A stretch of DNA of 8,140 nucleotides from Methanoregula sp. (GCA_030653335.1 JAURZP010000264.1:1-8140), one strand, 5' to 3'; shown: positions 1 to 5,740, numbered from the stretch's first letter. The notes: a model not told the origin generated them from the sequence alone. A program made the numbers and translations.

Positions 1-314
1 TCACCAGTGATTAAAACGGTATTCCGGGCTTTTGCGAGCACGGGAACGGAGATATCTTCATACGAGGGCTTCTCGTATTTATCCAGCATTTCCATAAGTT
101 CTTTGACCTCTTCCGGTTTGAGGTTTTCCACGAGTAATCCCATGGACGATAATGTGTGAAAAGGTGGGTTTTGCAATTCGTGAATGATGAGGTTTGTGAT
201 CACGAATTTGCATGGCAGGCTAAATGCGATTGGAAGCAGTTTTCCATAATGCAAATCCAGAATCGTATTTGTGTCAACCACATAAAATTGCGGATTGTAG
301 AGAATCGGATTCAC
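1..314 (-). CDS. PIN-domain ribonuclease, VapC-like toxin candidate (partial)
   Basis: Reading the minus strand from a GTG at 314 gives about 104 residues that continue beyond position 1. PIN-domain landmarks are visible: a first beta strand ending in VVDTN (Asp14, Asn16), ITNLIIHEL with the second acid Glu46, an acidic pair at Glu86-Asp87, and VLITG followed by an acidic codon start (GA) at the very edge. PIN domains are Mg2+-dependent single-strand RNA nucleases, most often toxins of type II toxin-antitoxin pairs. The GTG lies inside the end of the upstream XRE-peptidase gene (41-base overlap), so the two are almost certainly co-translated. A TTG two codons earlier (320) is an alternative start; a GTG at 281 would start directly at VDTN but has no ribosome binding site. 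Family assignment is good; the toxin role is inferred from the pairing. The C-terminal part and last catalytic residue lie outside the window. Confidence 0.75.
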   Translation of the reverse strand, partial: MNPILYNPQFYVVDTNTILDLHYGKLLPIAFSLPCKFVITNLIIHELQNPPFHTLSSMGLLVENLKPEEVKELMEMLDKYEKPSYEDISVPVLAKARNTVLITG

Positions 315-1335
315 CTTCAAACGAACAGAAAGTACTGATGTTCTGGTTTAATAGTTCAGCAGCTTTCGATGTGGAAATAAGACCCTCTGCATGAGATTTA
401 AAAACCATAGAGGTCATGCGAACAGGCACCTCTCCTTTTATCTCATCCCCTGGCTCTTTAGAATTCCAGCCTTGACTCGAGAACAACTTCTGCATCTCAA
501 CATAAAACACCGGAGAAATTATTCCGAGATCTTTTGCCCTATATAGCCAGGCACCCATCGAAAGCCCGTATTTTTCCTTGAGAATCCGTAGTTCCTTAAG
601 CGAGAGTTTATTCCTCTTATTACCGAGCTCAAAAATTACTTTTTCAGAGGGTACCAGAAGGGAGCCGGCAAACCGGTGCATGACCTTTTCTGTATCGACT
701 CCTTCTTCTACATCGAGAAGGCAATGCCCCAGTTCGTGGGCAAGAGAAAACCGCTGGCGTGCCCGGGGCAGTCCTTCTTTCATCACAATGATTGGATTAG
801 TGCCATATTCAGTAAACAATGCATCAAATTTTGTGATGCCCCTGATAATCCCGATTTTAATGCCTTTATCTTCCAGCAGGTTTGTCAGGTTTTCTATTGG
901 ATCTGTCCCAATATCCCAGACTTTTCTGAGATCGTTCGCTGCCTTTTCTGCATCATCGAACGAGGAAACTTTTTTTTGGAATCCCAAGGGCATCTCAAAT
1001 GTGCGATGATTGCCGGATAATTTCTCGATCTGGAGATAGCGTTCCAGCCATTCTTTTGTCTCGGCATTAATCTGCTTCTCGTCCCGTTTTTTCATCTTTT
1101 TGGAACGGAATGCTATCTCGTTTAATTGTATTTGCTGGTTTTGGGGCCGTAGCAGAGAGGCAATGGGGATCTGCAATCTCTCGCTTAACTGGATGAGGGT
1201 CTGTGAATCAGGGACCAGCTTGTTTTTTTCATATTTGTCGACAGTCGTATGCGAAACACCGATCTGTTCCGCAAGGTCTCTTAAGGATATCCTAAGAATC
1301 TGTCTCCTTAACTTTATGCTCTCTCCCATGCTCAT
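274..1335 (-). CDS. XRE-family regulator fused to ImmA/IrrE-type zinc metallopeptidase
   Basis: The 353-residue protein starts with an XRE/Cro-type helix-turn-helix (about residues 6-62, with LAEQIGVSHTTVDKYEKNK as the recognition core), followed by a charged linker (about 70-110). The peptidase domain covers about 120-275 and carries the zinc motif HELGH at 200-204, followed by FAGSLLVPSE at 222-231, the usual ImmA/IrrE signature. Glu216 is a candidate third metal ligand. The C-terminal tail includes GLISTSKAAELLN, also typical of the family. ImmA/IrrE peptidases cleave regulators, as in phage ICE release and the Deinococcus DNA-damage response. Fusions to XRE domains next to toxin genes are thought to act as regulators or antitoxins. 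The start is well supported: GGTGA lies four bases upstream of ATG. The PIN-domain gene overlaps its 3' end, pointing to a toxin-antitoxin-like unit. Domain calls are solid; substrate and antitoxin role are inference. Confidence 0.9.
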   Translation of the reverse strand: MSMGESIKLRRQILRISLRDLAEQIGVSHTTVDKYEKNKLVPDSQTLIQLSERLQIPIASLLRPQNQQIQLNEIAFRSKKMKKRDEKQINAETKEWLERYLQIEKLSGNHRTFEMPLGFQKKVSSFDDAEKAANDLRKVWDIGTDPIENLTNLLEDKGIKIGIIRGITKFDALFTEYGTNPIIVMKEGLPRARQRFSLAHELGHCLLDVEEGVDTEKVMHRFAGSLLVPSEKVIFELGNKRNKLSLKELRILKEKYGLSMGAWLYRAKDLGIISPVFYVEMQKLFSSQGWNSKEPGDEIKGEVPVRMTSMVFKSHAEGLISTSKAAELLNQNISTFCSFEGESDSLQSAILCG

Positions 1336-1355
1336 AATTTCACCAAAAAAATTTT

Positions 1356-1393
1356 GGTTTACAAATTGACTAACTACACTACTATTTGTAACC
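1356..1393. promoter_or_regulatory. Inverted-repeat operator candidate for the XRE-peptidase gene
   Basis: GGTTTACAAAT (1356-1366) and ATTTGTAACC (1384-1393) form an inverted repeat, identical except for one extra base, with a 17-base spacer rich in ACTA/CTAC steps. It lies between the predicted TATA box and the start codon of the minus-strand XRE-peptidase gene, where bound protein would block transcription. The encoded XRE domain is the obvious candidate ligand; this is inference. Confidence 0.6.
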
Positions 1394-1406
1394 TTATATT
1401 TATAAT
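1394..1406 (-). promoter_or_regulatory. TATA-box promoter of the XRE-peptidase/PIN unit
   Basis: On the minus strand an A/T-only stretch with the core TTATAAATATAA lies about 60-70 bases upstream of the ATG at 1335. Archaeal initiation about 25 bases downstream would fall near 1375, inside the inverted repeat, giving a leader of about 40 bases that includes GGTGA at 1344-1340. Confidence 0.5.
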
Positions 1407-1876
1407 CATATCATTTGTTTTTGTCAGAGAATACGGCCCATGATTATTGGATTTCCGCAGATCAACAGTTTCCATAACCGATTTCGGATTTCTCTGCAAA
1501 GACATTGCTATTTGACGTTGCTAATTTCGTAAGTGGTCGGCCATCTAAAAGCACTACTCTTCCCATACTTTTTAATATTCAATTTTCCCGCTATCATACC
1601 CATTCATCAGACTTTTTTATTTCACGCTTAAGCGCCGTTAAATGTCATCGGAAATTTACGAGCCGATAGAAATGCACGGTTCCAGGGTCAGGTGCTCAAT
1701 TCTGGCGCTATATACAAACCTGTTTCCTCAATGGCTGTGGGCAAACACGAATCAACCAGTTTTACCAGATTCTGACAACCGGTCTAAAGAAGCAGTACCT
1801 TAAGTGTGACGTAGGTAGTGTTCATGTAAACCGGGCAATTGCACTGCAATTTACTTAAAGAGGAGGCTATTTAATC
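1407..1876. other. Intergenic region between divergent genes
   Basis: No convincing gene is seen in these 470 bases. A plus-strand TATA-like string, CTATATAC, lies at 1708-1715 and could serve the acylphosphatase-like gene, giving a leader near 140 bases. The distal part holds the palindrome at 1837-1851 and the ribosome binding site. No tRNA, CRISPR or insertion-sequence ends were recognised. Confidence 0.4.
1837..1851. promoter_or_regulatory. Perfect palindrome upstream of the acylphosphatase-like gene
   Basis: AATTGCA, one central C, then TGCAATT: a perfect 7+7 palindrome ending 25 bases before the ATG at 1877 and 9 bases before the ribosome binding site. Its size and position fit an operator for a dimeric regulator. 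It could instead form a small hairpin in the leader RNA. Confidence 0.45.
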
Positions 1877-2440
1877 ATGACAGTAAAAATGTATGATATC
1901 ATGAAGATGCAAGCATCAATAACCGGCAACCCGGTTCAAGGAGTCGGATACCGGGTGTTTCTGCTCCAGAAAGCGCTGGGCTATGGAATTCAAAGATTTG
2001 ATGCACGCAATGAAATGAGCCATGAAAAACAGCAGGTGATTGTGCGTGCTGAGGGAGAGCCTGCCATGATCGAGGAATTTTGCTCCTTCATCCTCACTGA
2101 GTCACCTCCTAGTGCCATCATTTCAGATATTTCCTTTCAGGAATATACCGGATATGTCATCAGCATAATCGATTACATGCACTTGGTTCAGGTCGAACAG
2201 CTTTCCAAAGGAATTCCTGCAATTATCAGCATTGATAAAAAGCAGGACCGGATGCTGGATAAACAAGATCAGATGCTGGATAAACAAGATCAGATGATCC
2301 AGAAAATGGATCACATGGAATCTTCAATCACTGGAGAGATTAAAGACCTGCGAACAGACCTGCGTTCATACATGGACCGGAAATTTTCTGTAATGGAGCA
2401 GGATATCCAGCAGATCAAAGTAAAGATCGGTCTGATGTGA
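1877..2440 (+). CDS. Acylphosphatase-like protein with C-terminal heptad coiled coil
   Basis: Of 187 residues, about 10-100 match the small acylphosphatase fold. The signature VQGVGYR is at 20-26, giving the phosphate-binding arginine Arg26. Asn45 in the following loop (ARNEM) corresponds to the catalytic asparagine, so both key residues are kept. Acylphosphatases hydrolyse carboxyl-phosphate bonds such as acetyl phosphate; the same domain occurs in HypF. Free enzymes are usually 90-100 residues, so the second half is extra. It contains tandem seven-residue units of the form DKQDQML (about 121-146), then an amphipathic helix to the end, predicting a coiled coil and oligomerisation. The heptads are repeated exactly at DNA level (2251-2292). 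AGGAGG at 1861-1866 supports the start, with ATGs at residues 5, 9 and 11 as less likely alternatives. Transcribed alone, it is followed directly by a stem-loop. Enzymatic activity is plausible but unproven, and a phospho-sensing or scaffold role is possible. Confidence 0.75.
   Translation: MTVKMYDIMKMQASITGNPVQGVGYRVFLLQKALGYGIQRFDARNEMSHEKQQVIVRAEGEPAMIEEFCSFILTESPPSAIISDISFQEYTGYVISIIDYMHLVQVEQLSKGIPAIISIDKKQDRMLDKQDQMLDKQDQMIQKMDHMESSITGEIKDLRTDLRSYMDRKFSVMEQDIQQIKVKIGLM
2251..2292 (+). repeat. Two exact 21-bp tandem repeats encoding coiled-coil heptads
   Basis: A 21-base unit beginning GATGCTGGATAAACAAG occurs twice back to back (2251-2271, 2272-2292), with a degenerate copy just before. 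Since 21 bases equal one heptad, copy-number change would lengthen or shorten the coiled coil by whole heptads without a frameshift. Perfect identity suggests recent duplication. Confidence 0.85.
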
Positions 2441-2445
2441 CTATT

Positions 2446-2466
2446 CCCACAGCTAAAGCCTGTGGG
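2446..2466 (+). terminator. Stem-loop after the acylphosphatase-like gene; possible IS200/IS605-type end
   Basis: CCCACAG (2446-2452) and CTGTGGG (2460-2466) form a 7-bp stem with loop CTAAAGC, starting five bases after the stop codon. No T tract follows, which is unusual for an archaeal terminator. GC-rich hairpins with a CTAAAG loop are common at the right ends of IS200/IS605-type (TnpB-encoding) elements. It may therefore be a solo transposon end rather than, or as well as, a terminator. Confidence 0.5.
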
Positions 2467-2971
2467 GTTCTAACGTTGCAGGGCATTCCGGCAGAGTGTT
2501 ATGGGGGATCAGTGCTCCCATCACACACATCCCTTTTTGCGTAATATTCAACCCTGATCCTGACTTGCGATGTGATATTATAATGCCGCATTAACGTCTC
2601 AACGTGCCCACAAGCAGGATAATTTTAAAAAATCATTCCTGAACGTTGACATCCTGAACCACACAGGGAACAATCCTGCAACGTGTATGCCGGATAATTG
2701 TTAAAGACGGGGACGCCGGGCAGCCTCACCTTGTATAAGTGGGGGTGTCCCCATGCACAAATCTGGCAGACACAGGATATGAGTTCCCGGTGGATCTGCC
2801 CATAGCTCGTTTCCCTTTGTACCGGAATGAATAGCAAATGTTCGGAGATCGTCCATCCCGGGTTCTGGAATTCTCCCACATGACACAATCTCCCTTCAGC
2901 AACATCCAAATGCGCAGTCTTACAGATTCATGTTCAACCCACGGGCCCGGGGGGGAAAGGAGTCAACAAAA
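2467..2971. other. Long non-coding leader/intergenic region before the small-gene cluster
   Basis: No gene is assigned in these 505 bases. A 10-bp inverted repeat ACGTTGCAGG (2473-2482) / CCTGCAACGT (2675-2684) brackets the first part. A plus-strand AT-rich string, AATTTTAAAAAATC near 2620-2634, is the best TATA candidate and would give a leader of about 300 bases. The leader holds the hairpin at 2709-2752 and a second inverted repeat, GGCAGA (2765-2770) / TCTGCC (2795-2800). Two overlapping minus-strand ORFs (2625-2909, which is cysteine-rich, and 2701-2886) are open, but neither is recognisable and they compete for the same bases. Confidence 0.4.
2709..2752 (+). other. GC-rich stem-loop in the leader of the small-gene cluster
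   Basis: GGGGAC (2709-2714) pairs with GTCCCC (2747-2752). Inside, CCTCAC (2724-2729) pairs with GTGGGG (2739-2744) with one G-T wobble, around a nine-base loop. A large bulge lies on the 5' side. It could be part of a regulatory leader RNA or a small RNA; no known riboswitch class was recognised. Confidence 0.4.
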
Positions 2972-3475
2972 ATGGCAGATTTCGTACAAAACTCAGAGAC
3001 CAAAAGTGCAATTCGCACACTTGAGAGCCAGATTGCAGACGTAACAACGTTCAATTCGATCGTCCAGTCGGTCATCACCGACAACCCGTTTGCATGTGTA
3101 TCGTATATGACTGCCGGTGTAACTCATGACCCGGTAGAAAAGACCCGTGAAGGGTACGTGGTGAAGATCGTTTACCAGGATACCGAAGCAAAGACAATCG
3201 GCAGCCTGTCAGACAAGTATAGCACCATTGCCGGTTTCAACGCAGGCGCAACCGCACTGCTTGCCAGTGCTCCCCTCAGCGCAGCACACGGCGGCACTGC
3301 TGTCCGTGACGCTGACAACGAGACGTACAGCGCGACCTTGAAGTGCCACGACGCAAATGGCGAACTGTTCAATATCACTTTCAGCCGCAAACGCCTGTCC
3401 CTCACGTCCTATTCGGATGAAGCCATCCGGACGAAGGTCGAGACATGGGCAGACACCGTGGCGGCCCTCGCCTAG
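2972..3475 (+). CDS. Unrecognised 167-aa soluble protein, first gene of the cluster
   Basis: The start is ATG at 2972 (protein begins MADFVQNSE) because GGAAAGGAG lies about 10 bases upstream; an open ATG at 2930 in the same frame has no ribosome binding site. Residues 1-35 look like an amphipathic helix. The rest alternates beta-like segments (GYVVKIVYQD at 61-70, YSATLKCHDANG at 119-130, LFNITFSRKRLSLTSYS at 132-148) with an alanine/glycine-rich stretch at 86-110, and ends in a helix with WADTVAALA. There is no signal peptide or membrane span and no catalytic motif that I can name. Composition (small residues, strand-rich, first gene with a strong ribosome binding site and a terminator-like element right after) would suit an abundant structural protein, but that is inference. 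I do not recognise the family. Confidence 0.85.
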   Translation: MADFVQNSETKSAIRTLESQIADVTTFNSIVQSVITDNPFACVSYMTAGVTHDPVEKTREGYVVKIVYQDTEAKTIGSLSDKYSTIAGFNAGATALLASAPLSAAHGGTAVRDADNETYSATLKCHDANGELFNITFSRKRLSLTSYSDEAIRTKVETWADTVAALA

Positions 3476-3481
3476 ATGCGC

Positions 3482-3556
3482 AAGACGATAAAACCCGGAA
3501 GGGAGGAGACTTCTTAATTGTCCCCACTCTTTTTGGTCATCTCGTCTTTTTTTTTT
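3482..3556 (+). terminator. Stem plus T10 tract after the first cluster gene
   Basis: AAGACGA (3482-3488) pairs with TCGTCTT (3542-3548), and the stem runs directly into ten consecutive T (3547-3556). Oligo-T tracts terminate archaeal RNA polymerase. The tract ends immediately before the GGAG ribosome binding site of the next gene, so partial termination would make the first gene more abundant than those downstream. Confidence 0.55.
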
Positions 3557-3567
3557 GGAGAACCGTT

Positions 3568-3732
3568 ATGGACATTGAAATTTTGGGAGTTATACTCGGA
3601 GCTGTGCTTCCGATTTATCCCGTACTGTTTACGATCCACCAGAAGATCGGACAATATGATGAGATCGTTGAGGAGTTTAAGAAACTCCGGGCGGAACATG
3701 AGAATTACAAGGAGAACTATCATGGAATCTGA
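3568..3732 (+). CDS. 54-aa single-span membrane microprotein
   Basis: The start is ATG at 3568, seven bases after GGAG (3557-3560); the open frame extends further upstream but only this start has a ribosome binding site. Residues 4-23 (EILGVILGAVLPIYPVLFTI) form one hydrophobic segment. From residue 25 on, a charged helix with QYDEIVEEFKKLRAEHENYK suggests a short coiled coil on the soluble side. It overlaps the next gene by 11 bases, indicating translational coupling, so the product probably works with its neighbours, for example as a membrane anchor or small regulator. No family was recognised. The first residues are acidic (MDIE), so orientation is uncertain. Confidence 0.75.
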   Translation: MDIEILGVILGAVLPIYPVLFTIHQKIGQYDEIVEEFKKLRAEHENYKENYHGI

Positions 3733-4252
3733 AATCGCAAGAAATCCGTTCGCAACGGTGACCGGTCTGTACCGGGGAAAATTCGGAGGGCTTGAACCGC
3801 TGACAGTGGATAAGCCGCTTTCCCTGGATGAAGTGCGGCGCAATCCTATCTTCTACGAACTGGACCTGCATCCGGAGTTGGGCGATGAGAATCTTACCGG
3901 GCATGTTGATGAAATTCTTACCGGACAAAGTGGTGAAAACCTGATCATCGATGTGTGCTATGACAACCTCTCTCCGATGCGGTTGCAGGACCTGCGCCGG
4001 GGAACGGATATTCCGCGAGGCGTCCGGTTCTGGCCCGACTGGTTCGATATTCCACCTTATGAGGAGATGCATGACATTGACGGTCGCCGGGTTTACCCGC
4101 GAGCGCCTGGTATCCACACGATCAAGATCCGGACCGGTCGGAGGAAGTTTGCCCAGATGGGGCGGGCCAGGGACTTTAGCCCGGAGAATGGTGGATATAC
4201 GAGTCCGGTGTTTGAGATCCGGATTGCGGAGAGTACCGATGTTCGGGAATGA
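3722..4252 (+). CDS. Unrecognised 176-aa soluble protein
   Basis: ATG at 3722 lies seven bases after GGAG (3711-3714) and inside the end of the 54-aa gene; the frame is open far upstream, but that part is only the shadow of the preceding gene. The protein (MESEIARNPF at the N-terminus) has no membrane segment. Visible points are an acidic middle (DENLTGHVDEILTGQSGENL at 55-74), an aromatic cluster VRFWPDWFDIPPYEEM at 101-116, and a basic strand HTIKIRTGRRKF at 132-143, ending with VFEIRI. The codons for VFEIRI form the first copy of a repeat that recurs downstream and at the start of the next gene. I do not recognise the family and see no catalytic signature. Its position between two membrane-protein genes suggests an associated soluble component, an inference from context only. 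Confidence 0.8.
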   Translation: MESEIARNPFATVTGLYRGKFGGLEPLTVDKPLSLDEVRRNPIFYELDLHPELGDENLTGHVDEILTGQSGENLIIDVCYDNLSPMRLQDLRRGTDIPRGVRFWPDWFDIPPYEEMHDIDGRRVYPRAPGIHTIKIRTGRRKFAQMGRARDFSPENGGYTSPVFEIRIAESTDVRE

Positions 4253-4412
4253 AGTGCTGACCTGGTGTTTGAGATCCGGATTTCAGGTGAGATGAATGTT
4301 TGAGATCCTTAATTGCAGGATGCATGTATGTCCAGGATTCAGATTACCGGTGATACGAACGATTGAGATACCGGATATGGGTGACATAAATGTTTGAGAA
4401 CGAATTGCAGAC
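4207..4412 (+). repeat. Degenerate repeat array spanning a gene end, spacer and the next gene start
   Basis: Copies of the motif (G/A)TGTTTGAGATCCGGATTGCAG occur at 4207-4230 (in the 176-aa gene), 4264-4287, 4295-4319 and 4389-4412 (start of the membrane gene), with a weaker copy (TTGAGATACCGGAT) at 4363-4376. Two of them follow the same block: GGTGA, five bases, ATGTTTGAG (4286-4304 and 4380-4398). This looks like duplication of a gene-start cassette. Confidence 0.7.
4296..4397 (+). CDS. Possible 33-codon leader peptide before the membrane-protein gene
   Basis: ATG at 4296 has GGTGA at 4286-4290, five bases away, exactly the arrangement before the membrane-protein gene at 4390. The frame encodes MFEILNCRMH, then an unremarkable stretch, ending GDINV, with TGA at 4395-4397. 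The stop overlaps the start of the next gene by eight bases (ATGTTTGA), so translation could be coupled. A 12-codon frame (GTG 4265 to TGA 4301-4303) overlaps the start of this one in the same way. The ribosome binding site and overlap are real; whether the peptide is made or useful is unknown, and it may be only a by-product of the repeat duplication. Confidence 0.4.
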   Translation: MFEILNCRMHVCPGFRLPVIRTIEIPDMGDINV

Positions 4413-4974
4413 ACGGTGTGCTATCTGCGGGACCGGTGTCCTGCTGGGGCTGGTCTTTGTAGTAGCCCATCTTCCGCTCGTCCTTCTTATCGTTCCTATC
4501 GCGGTGTTTTTTCTCGGTCTCATTGCAGACCCGGAGGAGACGCACGCGGTCTGGTACGGGATATTGAACACTCTTGGCATCTTTGATTTTTCCGCGCTGA
4601 CGGATGCGGAGCGGGCGAACTACACGCAAAAAAAACATTACTTCTGGTTTGGGGAAGTGGGGATGGCAGCGGTGCTGGCCGGTGTGTTTACATTTCCACT
4701 GGGATGCTGGTTTGCAGGCCGGGCTGATATCTCACTGGCGTTCATCTGCGCTGCGATCCTGTTCCTGCCGCTGTTTGTGTTTTTGCCAAAATTAATTCAG
4801 CGGGCGATGAAGGCGGACACGAACGCGGTGATCGATTTGTTCGGGAAGAATGAGCAGGTCAGGAGAGTGTTCTGGTCATTTTTCGTAGTGATGGCCGCTC
4901 TCGTGCTGACACGGGTTGTTGATCCGGTTACCGTGCAACAAATTTTGGGGGTTCTTACTTCGGCTGGGATTTAA
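4390..4974 (+). CDS. Multi-span integral membrane protein, unknown function
   Basis: ATG at 4390 with GGGTGA five bases upstream (4379-4384). The 194-residue product is strongly hydrophobic: spans are visible at about 11-29 and 30-46 (possibly one hairpin), 88-108, 113-134 and 159-176, so four or five membrane segments. A soluble loop of about 40 residues (47-87) contains DPEETHAVWYG and ALTDAERANYTQKKHYFW, and a second charged stretch at 136-158 includes KADTNAVIDLFGKNEQVRR. A cysteine pair near the N-terminus (CAIC, 10-13) is reminiscent of a metal or disulphide site, but there is only one. No transporter or enzyme signature was recognised. It ends just before a strong terminator hairpin, so it closes the first half of the cluster. 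It may form a membrane complex with the 54-aa protein. Confidence 0.85.
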   Translation: MFENELQTRCAICGTGVLLGLVFVVAHLPLVLLIVPIAVFFLGLIADPEETHAVWYGILNTLGIFDFSALTDAERANYTQKKHYFWFGEVGMAAVLAGVFTFPLGCWFAGRADISLAFICAAILFLPLFVFLPKLIQRAMKADTNAVIDLFGKNEQVRRVFWSFFVVMAALVLTRVVDPVTVQQILGVLTSAGI

Positions 4975-4988
4975 AAACCAAAAGTATG

Positions 4989-5012
4989 ACAGGGGTGAGA
5001 TTTCATCCCTGT
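4989..5012 (+). terminator. Strong terminator hairpin after the membrane-protein gene
   Basis: ACAGGGGTGA (4989-4998) pairs with TCATCCCTGT (5003-5012) over 10 bp with one G-T wobble and a four-base GATT loop, followed by T-rich sequence to about 5035. It divides the cluster into two likely transcription units. Confidence 0.7.
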
Positions 5013-5077
5013 TTCATTCTCATTTGATTTTTCGCCTAATGTGTGTACAGACCAGATATTTTCAGATGTGATCAACT

Positions 5078-5740
5078 ATGACAAACAACAAACAAAAAAA
5101 CACAACCGGGGGATCCCTTGAGATCATCCCGGAGCGGAGAAGTGACGGCGTTGCCGTGCCTTCCTCGACGGTGCCCGGAGATGAGTCCGGTACTACCGTT
5201 GACTGCAATATGAACAACCCTGAACCGGATGTGGAGTGTTTAAGAACTGCCCAGCGACTGATTGAGCGGTATGAATCCGAATCCGTAGCAGCTGATGATG
5301 AGAAAAACCTCCAGCAAGATGGTGTGAAGATCATAAACACGGATAAGCAACTGGTGGAGCGGAATGCCTCCGGTGGTGCCCATGACTGCAAGAAGAACAA
5401 CCAGCAACAGGAAATGAAGTGCAAAGACACGTCACCACGACTAGTGGAGCGGGCAACTGCACTACGGGGACTGAGTATCAGTTCTGCAAAGGATTCAAAG
5501 AGCACCTGCCGGAAGCGGACCGAACGGGCACTCCATTCTCCTTATGCCGAGGTACCGTATGTCAAAACAGAGCAGGCGATCCGGGCACTGGTCTGTTCGC
5601 TCTTGGAGCGCCAGGACCGGATGAGCGAGGAGATTTTCTTAAAATTTAATGATATCAAATACCGGGTCGATGATCTCGAAATGGGCAAAAAGTCGCGTGT
5701 GACAAAGCAACCAAGTATAGAGAAGGATGCACAGAAATGA
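5078..5740 (+). CDS. 220-aa hydrophilic protein with three 30-residue repeats and a C-terminal helical module
   Basis: The start is ATG at 5078, preceded by TGTGATC (5064-5070), which matches the archaeal GGTGATC ribosome binding site at six of seven bases. The protein is very hydrophilic with no membrane segment. Residues 42-72, 73-102 and 103-132 are three copies of one unit: an Asp-Cys or Asp-Asp opening, a Lys/Asn/Gln-rich stretch, a Thr, then L(I/V)ER at 61-64, 92-95 and 122-125. Repeat period is 30-31 residues. The last 43 residues (178-220, with QDRM, ND, YRVDDLE and RVT) form a separate short helical or coiled-coil module repeated in the next protein. The stop overlaps the next start (ATGA). 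No family was recognised; the repeats may be low-complexity linker or binding units. A protein-protein scaffold role is plausible inference. Confidence 0.8.
   Translation: MTNNKQKNTTGGSLEIIPERRSDGVAVPSSTVPGDESGTTVDCNMNNPEPDVECLRTAQRLIERYESESVAADDEKNLQQDGVKIINTDKQLVERNASGGAHDCKKNNQQQEMKCKDTSPRLVERATALRGLSISSAKDSKSTCRKRTERALHSPYAEVPYVKTEQAIRALVCSLLERQDRMSEEIFLKFNDIKYRVDDLEMGKKSRVTKQPSIEKDAQK
5201..5473 (+). repeat. Three tandem repeats of about 90 bp within the 220-aa gene
   Basis: Units 5201-5293, 5294-5383 and 5384-5473 encode the 30-31-residue repeats. Copies 1 and 3 remain similar at DNA level (both begin GACTGCAA and carry AACAACC soon after), and copies 2 and 3 share GTGGAGCGG. They look like an old in-frame tandem duplication. 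Confidence 0.65.

Noticed and set aside
156..338. 60-codon plus-strand frame
   Set aside because: Lies opposite the PIN-domain and XRE-peptidase genes, which have clear motifs; it is only their shadow.
2625..2909. Minus-strand 94-codon frame rich in cysteine (CVCQIC, CSLCGSGC), and an overlapping 61-codon frame at 2701-2886
   Set aside because: No recognisable domain, no ribosome binding site for the longer frame, and the two compete for the same bases in a region with RNA-like secondary structure. The shorter frame has a weak GGGAG but nothing else to support it.
2930..2971. Upstream ATG extending the first cluster gene by 14 codons
   Set aside because: No ribosome binding site before 2930, while GGAAAGGAG sits at the right distance from the ATG at 2972, inside the putative extension.
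5062..5505. Minus-strand 147-codon frame opposite the 220-aa gene
   Set aside because: The plus-strand frame is supported by its internal repeats, the duplication with the next gene and coupled start/stop overlaps.
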